Shown here piece by piece: positions 1-6,527 of a stretch of DNA of 16,440 nt (its first letter is position 1; the number at the start of each line of letters is the position of its first letter). The translations under genes and the position numbers were made by a program. The stretch is from contig NZ_JAIVFR010000030.1 in NCBI RefSeq assembly GCF_020829685.1, positions 1-16,440 of the forward strand, read 5' to 3'. The DNA comes from Nostoc sp. CHAB 5715. GTDB lineage: Bacteria > Cyanobacteriota > Cyanobacteriia > Cyanobacteriales > Nostocaceae. A model generated the notes under the pieces. The model was not told the DNA's origin and searched no databases. It saw nothing but the letters and a program-made list of their open reading frames with translations.

Positions 1-2
1 AA

Positions 3-2633
3 ATTAACTTTCAAGTCACTGATGAATTAGAAGCTCTGCGGCATCGTGTAGCTGAGTTAGAGCAATCAGAAACATTTTATCAGCAAAGGCAAGCAGCGCT
101 TGAGCAGCAAGTAATAGAGCTAGAAAAAAAACTGGCACTTGCACTAGAATATCCCCATATTCAAGCTGTTGAATATGATATCAAGCGGTATTTTGAACAG
201 AAGATATCCACAGCCTTGAATGTGCCAACAGATGTCGCAGTCACTTTAGAGCAACTCCAACAAGAAATTGCACAGCGACAGCAGGTAGAAGCCTCCTTAA
301 GAGAGAGTGAAGAACGGCTTAGATTAGCGCTAGAGGTTTCCCAGATGGGCTTGTGGGATTGGAATATTGTTACCAATCAAGTCATCTGGTCTGAAAACTA
401 TGAATTGCTTTTTGGTGTGCTACCAGGTAGTTTTGACGGCCCTTACGAAACGTTTCAGAAGTGCGTTTATCCTGAAGACAAGCAATCTGTAATGCAAGGG
501 ATCGCCCACGCTTTAGAACAAAAGACTGACTACAACGATGAATTTCGCATAGTTCGAGCAGACCAAAGTGTACATTGGATTTCTGCCAAAGGAAAATTTA
601 TCTATGACGATCAGGGACAAGCGGTGCGAATGATCGGCGTTTATATGGAAACTACTGTCTGCAAGCAAGCAGAAGAAAGTACTCGTGAACTCACAACTCA
701 AGTGCAAGAACAGGCAAATATTTTAAATGCTATTCTCACCGCCTCAGTCGATCACATTTACATCTTTAATCGCAGAGGTTGCTATCAGTATGTCAGTCGA
801 GATGCAGCTACTGTACTAGGCTTGAAGCCCCAGGATATTGTCGGAAAAACTTTGCAAGACCTGGATTTACCCAAAGCCCTTGTACAACAGGTAGATAATC
901 AACGAAAAGCTGTGATGAAAACTGGGCAGCCAATCAAGGATGAGTGTAAATATGTTACTGCTGATGGGGTGCATTATTATGAATACATCCTTACACCATT
1001 ACGGAATTCCCACCAAACTATTGAAGGCGTAATTACAGTTTCTCGTGATATTACCGAACACAAACGGGCAGAAAAAACATTACGCGAAAGTGAAGCTAGA
1101 TTTCGGCGTTTGTTTGAATCCAACCTAATCGGGGTCGCTTTTTGGAATGTGGATGGCTTTATTCTTGATGCCAATGATGCCTTTCTCCAGCTAGCTGGCT
1201 ACACTCGTGATGAATTTGCCACTTTGGGTAAAATTAATTGGAGAGAACTTACTCCTATTGAATATAAAGATTTAGACGATCGCGCCCTTTTGGAAGTGCA
1301 AACCACTGGAGTTTCCAAAATTTATGAGAAAGAATATCTCCAGCGCAACGGTAAACGAGTACCGATTGTTTTGGGGGTAGCCTTGCTGAATGACTCCAAA
1401 AATAATGGTGTTGCTTTTGTACTGGATATTACCCATCGCAAATCAGTTGAGAAAGAACGCGATCGCCTCCTCGAACGAGAAATGAAAGCACGCAAAGAAG
1501 CAGAAATCGCCAACAAAGTCAAAGATGAATTTCTGGCGGTTCTCTCCCATGAACTGCGAACCCCACTTAACTCCGTTCTGGGGTGGTCGAAATTGCTGCG
1601 GACTCGTAATTTTGATGAAAAAACCACTAACCACGCCTTAGAAACCATTGAACGCAACGCCAAGTTACAAACTCAGCTAATTGAAGATTTGTTGGATGTG
1701 TCTCGCATCCTCCGAGGAAAATTAAACTTAAATATCTGTCCAGTAAACTTGGTAATGGTAATTGAAGCAGCACTAGAGACAGTACAACTCGCAGCCCAAG
1801 CTAAGTCAATTCAAATTCAAACGATATTTGATCCCACCTTGGGACAAGTGATGGGCGACCCAAATCGGCTTCAACAAGTTGTATGGAATCTACTTTCCAA
1901 TGCGGTAAAATTTACACCAGCAGGGGGACGGGTAGAAATTCGACTGATGGAAGTTAGTAACCAAGCTCAAATTCAGGTTAGCGATACAGGTAAGGGAATT
2001 AGCCCAGAGTTTTTACCTTATGTGTTCGATTACTTTCGCCAAGCTGATAGCACAACTACCCGGACATTTGGTGGACTAGGTTTAGGATTAGCGATCGTGC
2101 GTAAGGTTGTAGAGATGCATGGAGGAAATGTTCAAGCCGAAAGTCCTGGAGAAGGATTGGGTACCACTTTCACTGTTGAGCTACCGCTTTTAGTCAGAAG
2201 TGAACAAGTCACGCGTGAAGAGAATGAATCTTTAGATTGTGAGCCTGAATCCTCGCTCCTTTCCGATACTCAAGTTTTAGTAGTGGACGATGAACCAGAT
2301 ATCCGCGACTTAGTTACCTTTATTTTGCAAGACTACGGTGTAGAAGTAACTGCCGTATCTTCAGCACAGGAAGCATTAGAAGCGCTGTCTGAGTCGATAC
2401 CAGATGTTTTAATTAGCGATATTGGAATGCCAAAGACAGACGGTTATATGCTGATGCGTGAAGTGCGATTGCGATCGCCAGGGCAAGGAGGACGCGTACC
2501 AGCGATCGCTCTGACGGCTTATGCAGGCGAAATGAATCAGCAGCAAGCATTAGCAGCAGGATTTCAAATGCATATTTCTAAACCAGTAGATCCAGATGCA
2601 TTGGTGAAAGCGATCGTTGATTTGATTAATTAG
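3..2633 (+). CDS. Hybrid sensor histidine kinase with three PAS domains and a C-terminal receiver (5' partial)
   Basis: The frame is open from the first complete codon to a TAG at 2631-2633, so the gene begins before the window; the TTG at 216 is internal. The visible 876 residues hold a Gln/Glu-rich coiled coil (about 1-100), three PAS/PAC domains (about 104-223, 240-357, 366-481), a HisKA dimerisation domain with SHELRTP (His516, codon 1548-1550), and a HATPase domain with N box NLLSNAVKFTP (about 629-639), G1 DTGKGI (661-666) and G2 GGLGLGLAIV (690-699). A receiver follows with acidic pair DD (762-763), phospho-acceptor Asp806 (codon 2418-2420), Thr838 and Lys860. All phosphotransfer residues are intact, so an active His-to-Asp relay is expected. 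No transmembrane segment is visible in this part, which suggests a soluble sensor unless the missing N-terminus anchors it. The ligand is unknown and no partner regulator is adjacent. The domain calls are firm. Confidence 0.95.
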   Translation: MNFQVTDELEALRHRVAELEQSETFYQQRQAALEQQVIELEKKLALALEYPHIQAVEYDIKRYFEQKISTALNVPTDVAVTLEQLQQEIAQRQQVEASLRESEERLRLALEVSQMGLWDWNIVTNQVIWSENYELLFGVLPGSFDGPYETFQKCVYPEDKQSVMQGIAHALEQKTDYNDEFRIVRADQSVHWISAKGKFIYDDQGQAVRMIGVYMETTVCKQAEESTRELTTQVQEQANILNAILTASVDHIYIFNRRGCYQYVSRDAATVLGLKPQDIVGKTLQDLDLPKALVQQVDNQRKAVMKTGQPIKDECKYVTADGVHYYEYILTPLRNSHQTIEGVITVSRDITEHKRAEKTLRESEARFRRLFESNLIGVAFWNVDGFILDANDAFLQLAGYTRDEFATLGKINWRELTPIEYKDLDDRALLEVQTTGVSKIYEKEYLQRNGKRVPIVLGVALLNDSKNNGVAFVLDITHRKSVEKERDRLLEREMKARKEAEIANKVKDEFLAVLSHELRTPLNSVLGWSKLLRTRNFDEKTTNHALETIERNAKLQTQLIEDLLDVSRILRGKLNLNICPVNLVMVIEAALETVQLAAQAKSIQIQTIFDPTLGQVMGDPNRLQQVVWNLLSNAVKFTPAGGRVEIRLMEVSNQAQIQVSDTGKGISPEFLPYVFDYFRQADSTTTRTFGGLGLGLAIVRKVVEMHGGNVQAESPGEGLGTTFTVELPLLVRSEQVTREENESLDCEPESSLLSDTQVLVVDDEPDIRDLVTFILQDYGVEVTAVSSAQEALEALSESIPDVLISDIGMPKTDGYMLMREVRLRSPGQGGRVPAIALTAYAGEMNQQQALAAGFQMHISKPVDPDALVKAIVDLIN

Positions 2634-2698
2634 TCATTCGTCATTGTTCGTTGGTTATTATACCAATTCACCAAAATCCTGATACATATAGATTTCTC

Positions 2699-2901
2699 GT
2701 AGGGGCATGGCATTGCCCATACGTGTCAACTTAACGTAAAAGCTATGTCCCGCAAGGAACTGAAGTTCCTTGCTAATAGCGAAAGTCATCTTAAGATGAC
2801 TAAATATAGCCAAAGAACTTTAGTTCTAGGCAGTTGAGTCAAGCCTTCAGTTAAGCTATTTTTAGCTTAAGTTGACACCAATGGGCATTGCCATGCCCTA
2901 C
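2699..2901. repeat. Multi-hairpin dispersed repeat, copy 1
   Basis: The ends are long inverted repeats: 2699-2734 and 2867-2901 pair over about 35 bases with one indel and a few mismatches, both running into TTAA. Inside lie further stem-loops: GCAAGGAACT/AGTTCCTTGC (2752-2773), the perfect palindrome AGTCATCTTAAGATGACT (2784-2801), AGAACT-TT-AGTTCT, and TTAAGCTA/TAGCTTAA near 2851-2870. A second copy lies in the same orientation at 5144-5380. There is no ORF. It looks like a non-autonomous mobile repeat or a structured-RNA repeat; I cannot assign a family. Confidence 0.75.
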
Positions 2902-2919
2902 TGGCGTGTTTGTATGATT

Positions 2920-3068
2920 CAGGACTTACGCAGCGATGATTAGTCATTGCGAGCGGAACGCAGTCAAGCGTTGCAATCTCGTCAAGACTGGGATTGCTTC
3001 TCTTCGAGACGCACTCGCGTTCGCAACGCTTGCAATGACGAAAGTACGTTGCCTTTGCGTAAGTCCTG
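2920..3068. mobile_element. 149-bp MITE with 13-bp TIRs and TGATT target duplication
   Basis: The perfect 13-bp inverted ends are CAGGACTTACGCA (2920-2932) and TGCGTAAGTCCTG (3056-3068). They are flanked directly by TGATT on both sides (2915-2919 and 3069-3073), a 5-bp target-site duplication. There is no ORF, so it is a non-autonomous element moved by a transposase elsewhere. The interior carries a second imperfect inverted pair (GTCATTGCGAG... near 2943 and ...GCAATGAC near 3031), similar to the dispersed GTCATTGCGAG repeats common in cyanobacteria, so it may be a repeat nested in a MITE. The core GACTTACGCA recurs alone at 3431-3440. Confidence 0.85.
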
Positions 3069-3101
3069 TGATTATTAAAGTGAAATAGTATTAGTCATTA
3101 A

Positions 3102-3231
3102 CAATGCGATTGTTAGTCGATACAATCGCATTGTTAGTCGATACAATCGCATTGTCAGTCGATACAATCGCATTGTCAGTCGATACAATCGCATTGTTAG
3201 TCGATACAATCGCATTGTTAGTCGATACAAT
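3102..3231. repeat. 21-bp tandem repeat, five full units plus a partial sixth
   Basis: The unit is ATTGTTAGTCGATACAATCGC. Full copies start at 3109, 3130, 3151, 3172 and 3193, followed by 18 bases of a sixth (3214-3231) and a degenerate partial one before the first. Variation is a single T/C (TTAG versus TCAG in units 3 and 4). Each unit contains ATTGT...ACAAT, so it can fold as a small stem-loop, and GCGATTGT...ACAATCGC spans unit borders. As 21 is a multiple of three, one frame stays open through the array (VDTIAL plus L or S per unit), but it has no credible start or homology, so I do not call a gene. Confidence 0.9.
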
Positions 3232-3509
3232 AATTCCCTTTGCTACGTTTTTTTACGGCAGAGTTCGTTTAGGATGTGAGACACCGCTACCTCCAGAACG
3301 CGATCGCTCAAGTTGATAACACTACTAACGGTACTGGTTAACCCAAGCGTATTTTTTTATAGGCGACGATCGCAACCTGACGCGCAATCCTCTTGGCGTG
3401 TTCGGTACGTTACTTATTTATATACAATATGACTTACGCATTCACAAAAAATATCATCCATCTCCTCTGAGTAACAACTCATTGTTCAATATTCAACAGA
3501 GGTTAAAGA
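3232..3509. other. Upstream region of the lyase gene
   Basis: This is non-coding and AT-rich near the gene. A TACAAT (3423-3428) is a possible -10 box, but the sequence about 17 bases upstream (TTCGGT) is a poor -35, so the promoter is unproven. A lone GACTTACGCA at 3431-3440 matches the core of the MITE end at 2920 and may be a remnant. The ribosome binding site AGAGG (3498-3502) lies 7 bases before the ATG. Confidence 0.4.
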
Positions 3510-4910
3510 ATGAATACAAAATTTTCAAACCTGTCTTTTACAATAGCTGTCTCGGCTGCAATGATAGCTAGTGCTTCTGTCGCGTCGCCTACCGTTGTCT
3601 CGTTCAGCGATGCTACTGCCACATCTGTCAGGGGTGTGTTTGTTGCTGCCAACGCTATTGACAAAAATAAGAATACCCACTGGGAGGCTGACGCCCATGG
3701 TACTTCCATAACTGCGAGATTCAGTAGCTGCCAGCGCGTAGATGATCTGGTGCTTAATTGGTACGGCACGAACAAGTATACCTACAGCGTACAGCTTTCC
3801 AAGGACAATGGTGCAACCTGGACTACTGTGGTCAGTAACACCTCTGGCAAGGGGAATGAAGACGCGCAAAACGTCACCGACCAAGCCGCCAACGCGATCA
3901 AGATCGTGGGTGATATCGATTCTAGATTGCGTATCGACGAATTGAAAGTTAATTCGCTGGGTTCGACCAATGGCTGTACAAGCAGTGGTATTTCAAATCC
4001 CTCAAATAATGAAAGCAGTGATACTTCAAATCCCTCAGATGGTGAAAGCAGTGGTATTTCAAATCCCTCAGATGGTGAAAGCAGTGGTATTTCAAATCCC
4101 TCAGATGGTGAGGTCTCAGGTGGTAACGCTCAGTACCCGGCCGATGTGCTTGACCTAAGCAAGTGGAAGATCACCCTGCCAATCAGCTTGAATTCCAACT
4201 CAAACAAGGCAACGGAAATTAAGCAGCCGCAACTCAAGACCTACACTAATTCAGAATATTTTCGTCTGAATGCTGCCAAGAATGGTGTGCTTTTGAAAGC
4301 GATCGCTGGGGGCGCACGTACCAGCACAAATACTGCTTACGCCCGTTCTGAACTGCGTGAAATGCAGGGTGATGGTACAGAGTCCGCTGCTTGGAACTGT
4401 GTGAATACCGATCATGCCATGTACCTGGAACAGACCCTGTTGCACACCACCACGAACAAGCCGGAAGCTACCATCGGGCAGATCCATGACTCAAAAAACG
4501 ACCTCGTGATGGTGAAGTACTTCGGCCCGGACTTTGCCAACGGCTCGACCGACATCGGCAAGCTTGAAGCCCGCTTCAACAACGACACTACTACCAAGCT
4601 TCTCGACAGCGCTTACAAGCTCGGCGATCCGATGACTATCGACATTGCTGTTAGATCCAGTGGCAATGTTAACATCACCTATAAAAACCTGCGTTCAGGT
4701 GTAACGAGTAGTACTGGTACAGTGAGGATGACGGGTATCATCGGTTCCTGTTACTTCAAGGCTGGCATATATATTCAAGCTTGCTCAAAGACTGATATTT
4801 ACGGCAACACCAACACTGTGTGTGCGAACAAAAACTTGTCTGCTAATAAATACGAGACTGACCCTTACGCTTACGCAGAAATAGAACTACGCAACATTAC
4901 CCTACGCTAA
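3510..4910 (+). CDS. Secreted alginate lyase, polysaccharide lyase family 7, with N-terminal discoidin-like domain
   Basis: The protein has 466 aa. Residues 1-26 form a Sec signal peptide with a likely cut after SVA. Residues about 29-152 are a beta-rich domain resembling F5/F8 type C (CBM32-like) modules (THWEADAHGTSITARF, YSVQLSKDNGATW), probably for sugar binding. Residues 155-204 are a Ser/Asn/Pro linker of four 11-aa repeats. Residues about 209-466 are a PL7 catalytic domain with the three family signatures RSELRE (279-284), QIH (324-326) and YFKAGIYIQ (415-423). The expected catalytic Arg279, Gln324, His326 and Tyr421 are present. PL7 enzymes cleave alginate by beta-elimination; QIH rather than QVH is linked to activity on G-containing blocks. 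The start is supported by AGAGG 7 bases upstream. GC-rich codons, notably around 4500-4650, contrast with neighbouring genes and, with the flanking repeats, suggest horizontal transfer. Export and degradation of external polysaccharide are inferred. Confidence 0.88.
   Translation: MNTKFSNLSFTIAVSAAMIASASVASPTVVSFSDATATSVRGVFVAANAIDKNKNTHWEADAHGTSITARFSSCQRVDDLVLNWYGTNKYTYSVQLSKDNGATWTTVVSNTSGKGNEDAQNVTDQAANAIKIVGDIDSRLRIDELKVNSLGSTNGCTSSGISNPSNNESSDTSNPSDGESSGISNPSDGESSGISNPSDGEVSGGNAQYPADVLDLSKWKITLPISLNSNSNKATEIKQPQLKTYTNSEYFRLNAAKNGVLLKAIAGGARTSTNTAYARSELREMQGDGTESAAWNCVNTDHAMYLEQTLLHTTTNKPEATIGQIHDSKNDLVMVKYFGPDFANGSTDIGKLEARFNNDTTTKLLDSAYKLGDPMTIDIAVRSSGNVNITYKNLRSGVTSSTGTVRMTGIIGSCYFKAGIYIQACSKTDIYGNTNTVCANKNLSANKYETDPYAYAEIELRNITLR
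3981..4112 (+). repeat. Four 33-bp in-frame repeats encoding the lyase linker
   Basis: The units begin at 3981, 4014, 4047 and 4080, each encoding about SSGISNPSDGE. Units 3 and 4 differ by one base at the last position; units 1 and 2 carry several changes. The high identity at DNA level points to recent expansion by slippage or unequal recombination. The linker joins the putative binding domain to the catalytic domain, and unit number is likely to vary between strains. Confidence 0.93.
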
Positions 4911-4964
4911 TCCGCAGAAGTTTTCAGCTTTTTTACCAGTTGTGATGCGTAAAGCCCCCGTCAG

Positions 4965-5002
4965 CCCCTTCGGGGAAGTCAAAAGTCAAAAGTCAAAAGT
5001 CA
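4965..5002. repeat. Composite repeat: CCCCTTCGGGG hairpin joined to AAGTCAA heptamers
   Basis: The small palindrome CCCCTTCGGGG (4965-4975) is followed directly by three and a half AAGTCAA heptamers (4976-5002). The heptamer tract is of the STRR type known from heterocystous cyanobacteria. The same junction (GGGGAAGTC) occurs inverted at 8220-8264. It lies 55 bases after the lyase stop, but there is no T run after the hairpin, so a terminator role is doubtful. Confidence 0.8.
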
Positions 5003-5026
5003 TTTATGCGGGAGATATAAGCGGAT

Positions 5027-5044
5027 GGCTGAATTTATTCAGCC
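5027..5044. other. Stem-loop GGCTGAAT-TT-ATTCAGCC
   Basis: A perfect 8-bp stem with a 2-base loop, without a T tract, in the spacer after the lyase gene. It resembles the third internal hairpin of the repeat at 5144-5380 (CTGAAATTTATTTCTGG near 5292), so it may be a loose fragment of that family. The rest of 5045-5143 shows nothing I can name. Confidence 0.45.
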
Positions 5045-5143
5045 GTTAATGGTAAGATATATATCCTGGGCAGGGCGTTGTCCAGTGGGCGAGGCAATGT
5101 AAGACGTGTAATATAGCGGTTCTCGTTTGGATGCAATACACAA

Positions 5144-5380
5144 TAGGGCACAGCAATGCTCATACGTGTTAACGTAAAAGCCATGTACCGCAAGGAACTG
5201 AAGTTCCTTGCTAATAGCTTAAGTCTTCTTTTGATGACTAAATAATCCGAAAAATCTTTAGTCTACTTCAGTAGACTTTAGCTATGAGCCGCTGAAATTT
5301 ATTTCTGGGCGGGCGTGGAAGCGAACAGATAAGCGATTTTTAGCTTAAGTTGACACCAATGAGCAGTGCTGTGCCCCTAC
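5144..5380. repeat. Multi-hairpin dispersed repeat, copy 2
   Basis: Same orientation and boundaries as 2699-2901: the left end pairs with the right end (TTAAGTTGACACCA from 5345 to CCCCTAC at 5380). The first hairpin GCAAGGAACT/AGTTCCTTGC (5190-5211) is identical to copy 1 and is followed by the same CTAATAGC linker. The second hairpin has decayed. The third is replaced by a different perfect stem, AGTCTACTTCAGTAGACT (5260-5277). An additional hairpin (CTGAAATTTATTTCTGG) and the linker GGGCGTGGAAGCGAACAG are present here but absent from copy 1, giving 237 bp against 203 bp. Confidence 0.75.
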
Positions 5381-5388
5381 AAATGGTC

Positions 5389-5417
5389 TTTGAATTTTGA
5401 ATTTTGAATTTTGAATT
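5389..5417. repeat. TTTTGAA heptanucleotide tract (STRR)
   Basis: About four TTTTGAA units in the spacer before the toxin-antitoxin pair. No gene or promoter is seen in the surrounding 5418-5512. Confidence 0.85.
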
Positions 5418-5512
5418 GTTAACGGGTTAAGAGGCTGTCCATAACTTTAGTTTTGTCCCACGTCTGCTGCTTTCCTGCTAGACTCTGGATAGTCCCTATG
5501 CTTTCAGGAATT

Positions 5513-5743
5513 ATGACATCTGTAGAGCAAGTCATGAAAGAAGCTTTAGCTTTGCCCAGTGCAGCGAGAGCATTGTTGGCAGAAAAGCTGGTTGAAAGTC
5601 TTGAATTTGATGTAGACGAAACACTTCAAACACTATGGACAGATGAAGCCAAGAAGCGTAGAGATGAAGTTCGCACTGGTGCAGTTCAACCCATTGCTGG
5701 AGAGGAAGCTTTAGCTAGGGTGAGACAATTTTTGCAGCAATGA
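5513..5743 (+). CDS. Type II antitoxin, addiction module component family
   Basis: A 76-aa acidic/helical protein beginning MTSVEQVMKEALALPSAAR, typical of the small 'putative addiction module component' antitoxins (TIGR02574 / Unstab_antitox type). The start at 5513 is chosen because family members begin here and AGGAA (5506-5510) lies just upstream, though closer than ideal; the alternative ATG at 5498 would add five residues. The stop overlaps the next start by 4 bases (ATGA, 5740-5743), so the two genes are translationally coupled. Such antitoxins bind and neutralise the partner RelE/ParE-like protein and often repress their own operon; the second point is inferred from the family. Confidence 0.85.
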   Translation: MTSVEQVMKEALALPSAARALLAEKLVESLEFDVDETLQTLWTDEAKKRRDEVRTGAVQPIAGEEALARVRQFLQQ

Positions 5744-5949
5744 AATACGTCTTTCATCCAGCAGCATTAACTGAATACGGTGAGGCGGTCAAGTTTTACG
5801 CAGAGCGTCGAGTTGAATTAGCACAAGCATTTATTAATGCGGTTGAGGATGCAATTTTCCGAATCATCCAGTCACCGACTCGCTGGGCTGTTGTTGACGA
5901 AGACATTCGTCGATGTCTAACGCGCAAATTTCCTTATGGAATTTTATAA
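5740..5949 (+). CDS. RelE/ParE-family toxin, C-terminally truncated
   Basis: A 69-aa ORF beginning MKYVFHPAALTEYGEAVKFY, with the helical hairpin and the RRCLTRKFPYGIL strand typical of RelE/ParE toxins. Family members usually run to about 95-100 aa, with a further strand (YTIEQD..., then a His/Ser/Arg-rich end such as HxSRxPGYW). Here TAA follows directly after FPYGIL, and I could not find the missing end in 5950-6250. The lost region normally contributes to the active site, so the toxin is probably inactive or altered. It overlaps the antitoxin by 4 bases, and the downstream sequence becomes repeat-like at once, suggesting an insertion or deletion cut the gene. Confidence 0.75.
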   Translation: MKYVFHPAALTEYGEAVKFYAERRVELAQAFINAVEDAIFRIIQSPTRWAVVDEDIRRCLTRKFPYGIL

Positions 5950-6527
5950 GAAGAATTCAGAACTCAGGAGCGGAGCCGGAGACGCTCCGCCTCCGGTCAG
6001 AAAACAGGTATGAATTCTGTACGAGTGGGTGACGAATATTGGTTAAAACCTCGCCCGAAGTTAAGCGAAAAAAATTAAAATATTCTCGCCTTAAAACTCT
6101 ATCCCTTTATGGGTAGAGTATTCTGAATTCTGAATTCTGAATTCTGACTCCTATTTTATAAAAACAACTGAGGCGGATTATGGGTAATATTTAAGAATTT
6201 ATTATACCTATGCCTCATCGAGATAGACGTTTCAGCTTTGGCTAAAATAGCCGCTCCCCTACGAGCAAACGCCTTAACCTGTTGTCTAGGTGTGTGGTAA
6301 GATTGCCTGGAACAGAGGTTTTATCTGAGTTGGAATCTCGTATAAATTGCAAAGGTCAAGCTGACCGATTGTTAACTCCCACGATACTTTTCCTATGGAT
6401 TTGGAAAATATACAACAAGGCTGGTGACGAACTGAGTGGAATTTGTAGATGAATATCTAGGATTTGCTACCAGAACTTAACTAACTTCCCACAATTTTGA
6501 CTTTTATTTGATTTTTAGGATACACAC
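5950..6527. other. Intergenic region before the aminotransferase
   Basis: No gene is supported. It contains overlapping inverted pairs GCGGAG/CTCCGC (5970-5990) and CCGGAG/CTCCGG (5976-5996). It also has a TTCTGAA heptamer tract (6121-6147), and two short interrupted palindromes, GGCTA-AAA-TAGCC (6240-6252) and GGTCA-AGC-TGACC (6354-6366). The last could be an operator for the downstream gene, but nothing else supports this. AGGA (6517-6520) is the ribosome binding site for 6528. Confidence 0.5.
6121..6147. repeat. TTCTGAA heptanucleotide tract (STRR)
   Basis: Three full TTCTGAA units plus TTCTGA. It is one of several different heptamer tracts in this window. Confidence 0.85.

Noticed and set aside
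216..218. TTG at 216 as start of the histidine kinase
   Set aside because: The frame is open to the window edge with continuous coiled-coil sequence, so the gene starts further upstream.
3104..3316. 70-aa open frame through the 21-bp tandem repeat (VDTIAL repeats)
   Set aside because: The frame stays open only because the unit length is divisible by three; no ribosome site, no homology and an unrelated tail. Recorded as DNA repeat.
4965..4975. CCCCTTCGGGG as terminator of the lyase gene
   Set aside because: Short stem with no T run after it, and the same unit occurs elsewhere attached to heptamers; treated as repeat.
5941..6161. ATTTTATAA at 5941-5949 and 6153-6161 as a 9-bp target duplication of an element that cut the toxin
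   Set aside because: Removing the intervening DNA does not restore the toxin frame (TAA remains), and no matching inverted ends were found; the AT-rich match may be chance.
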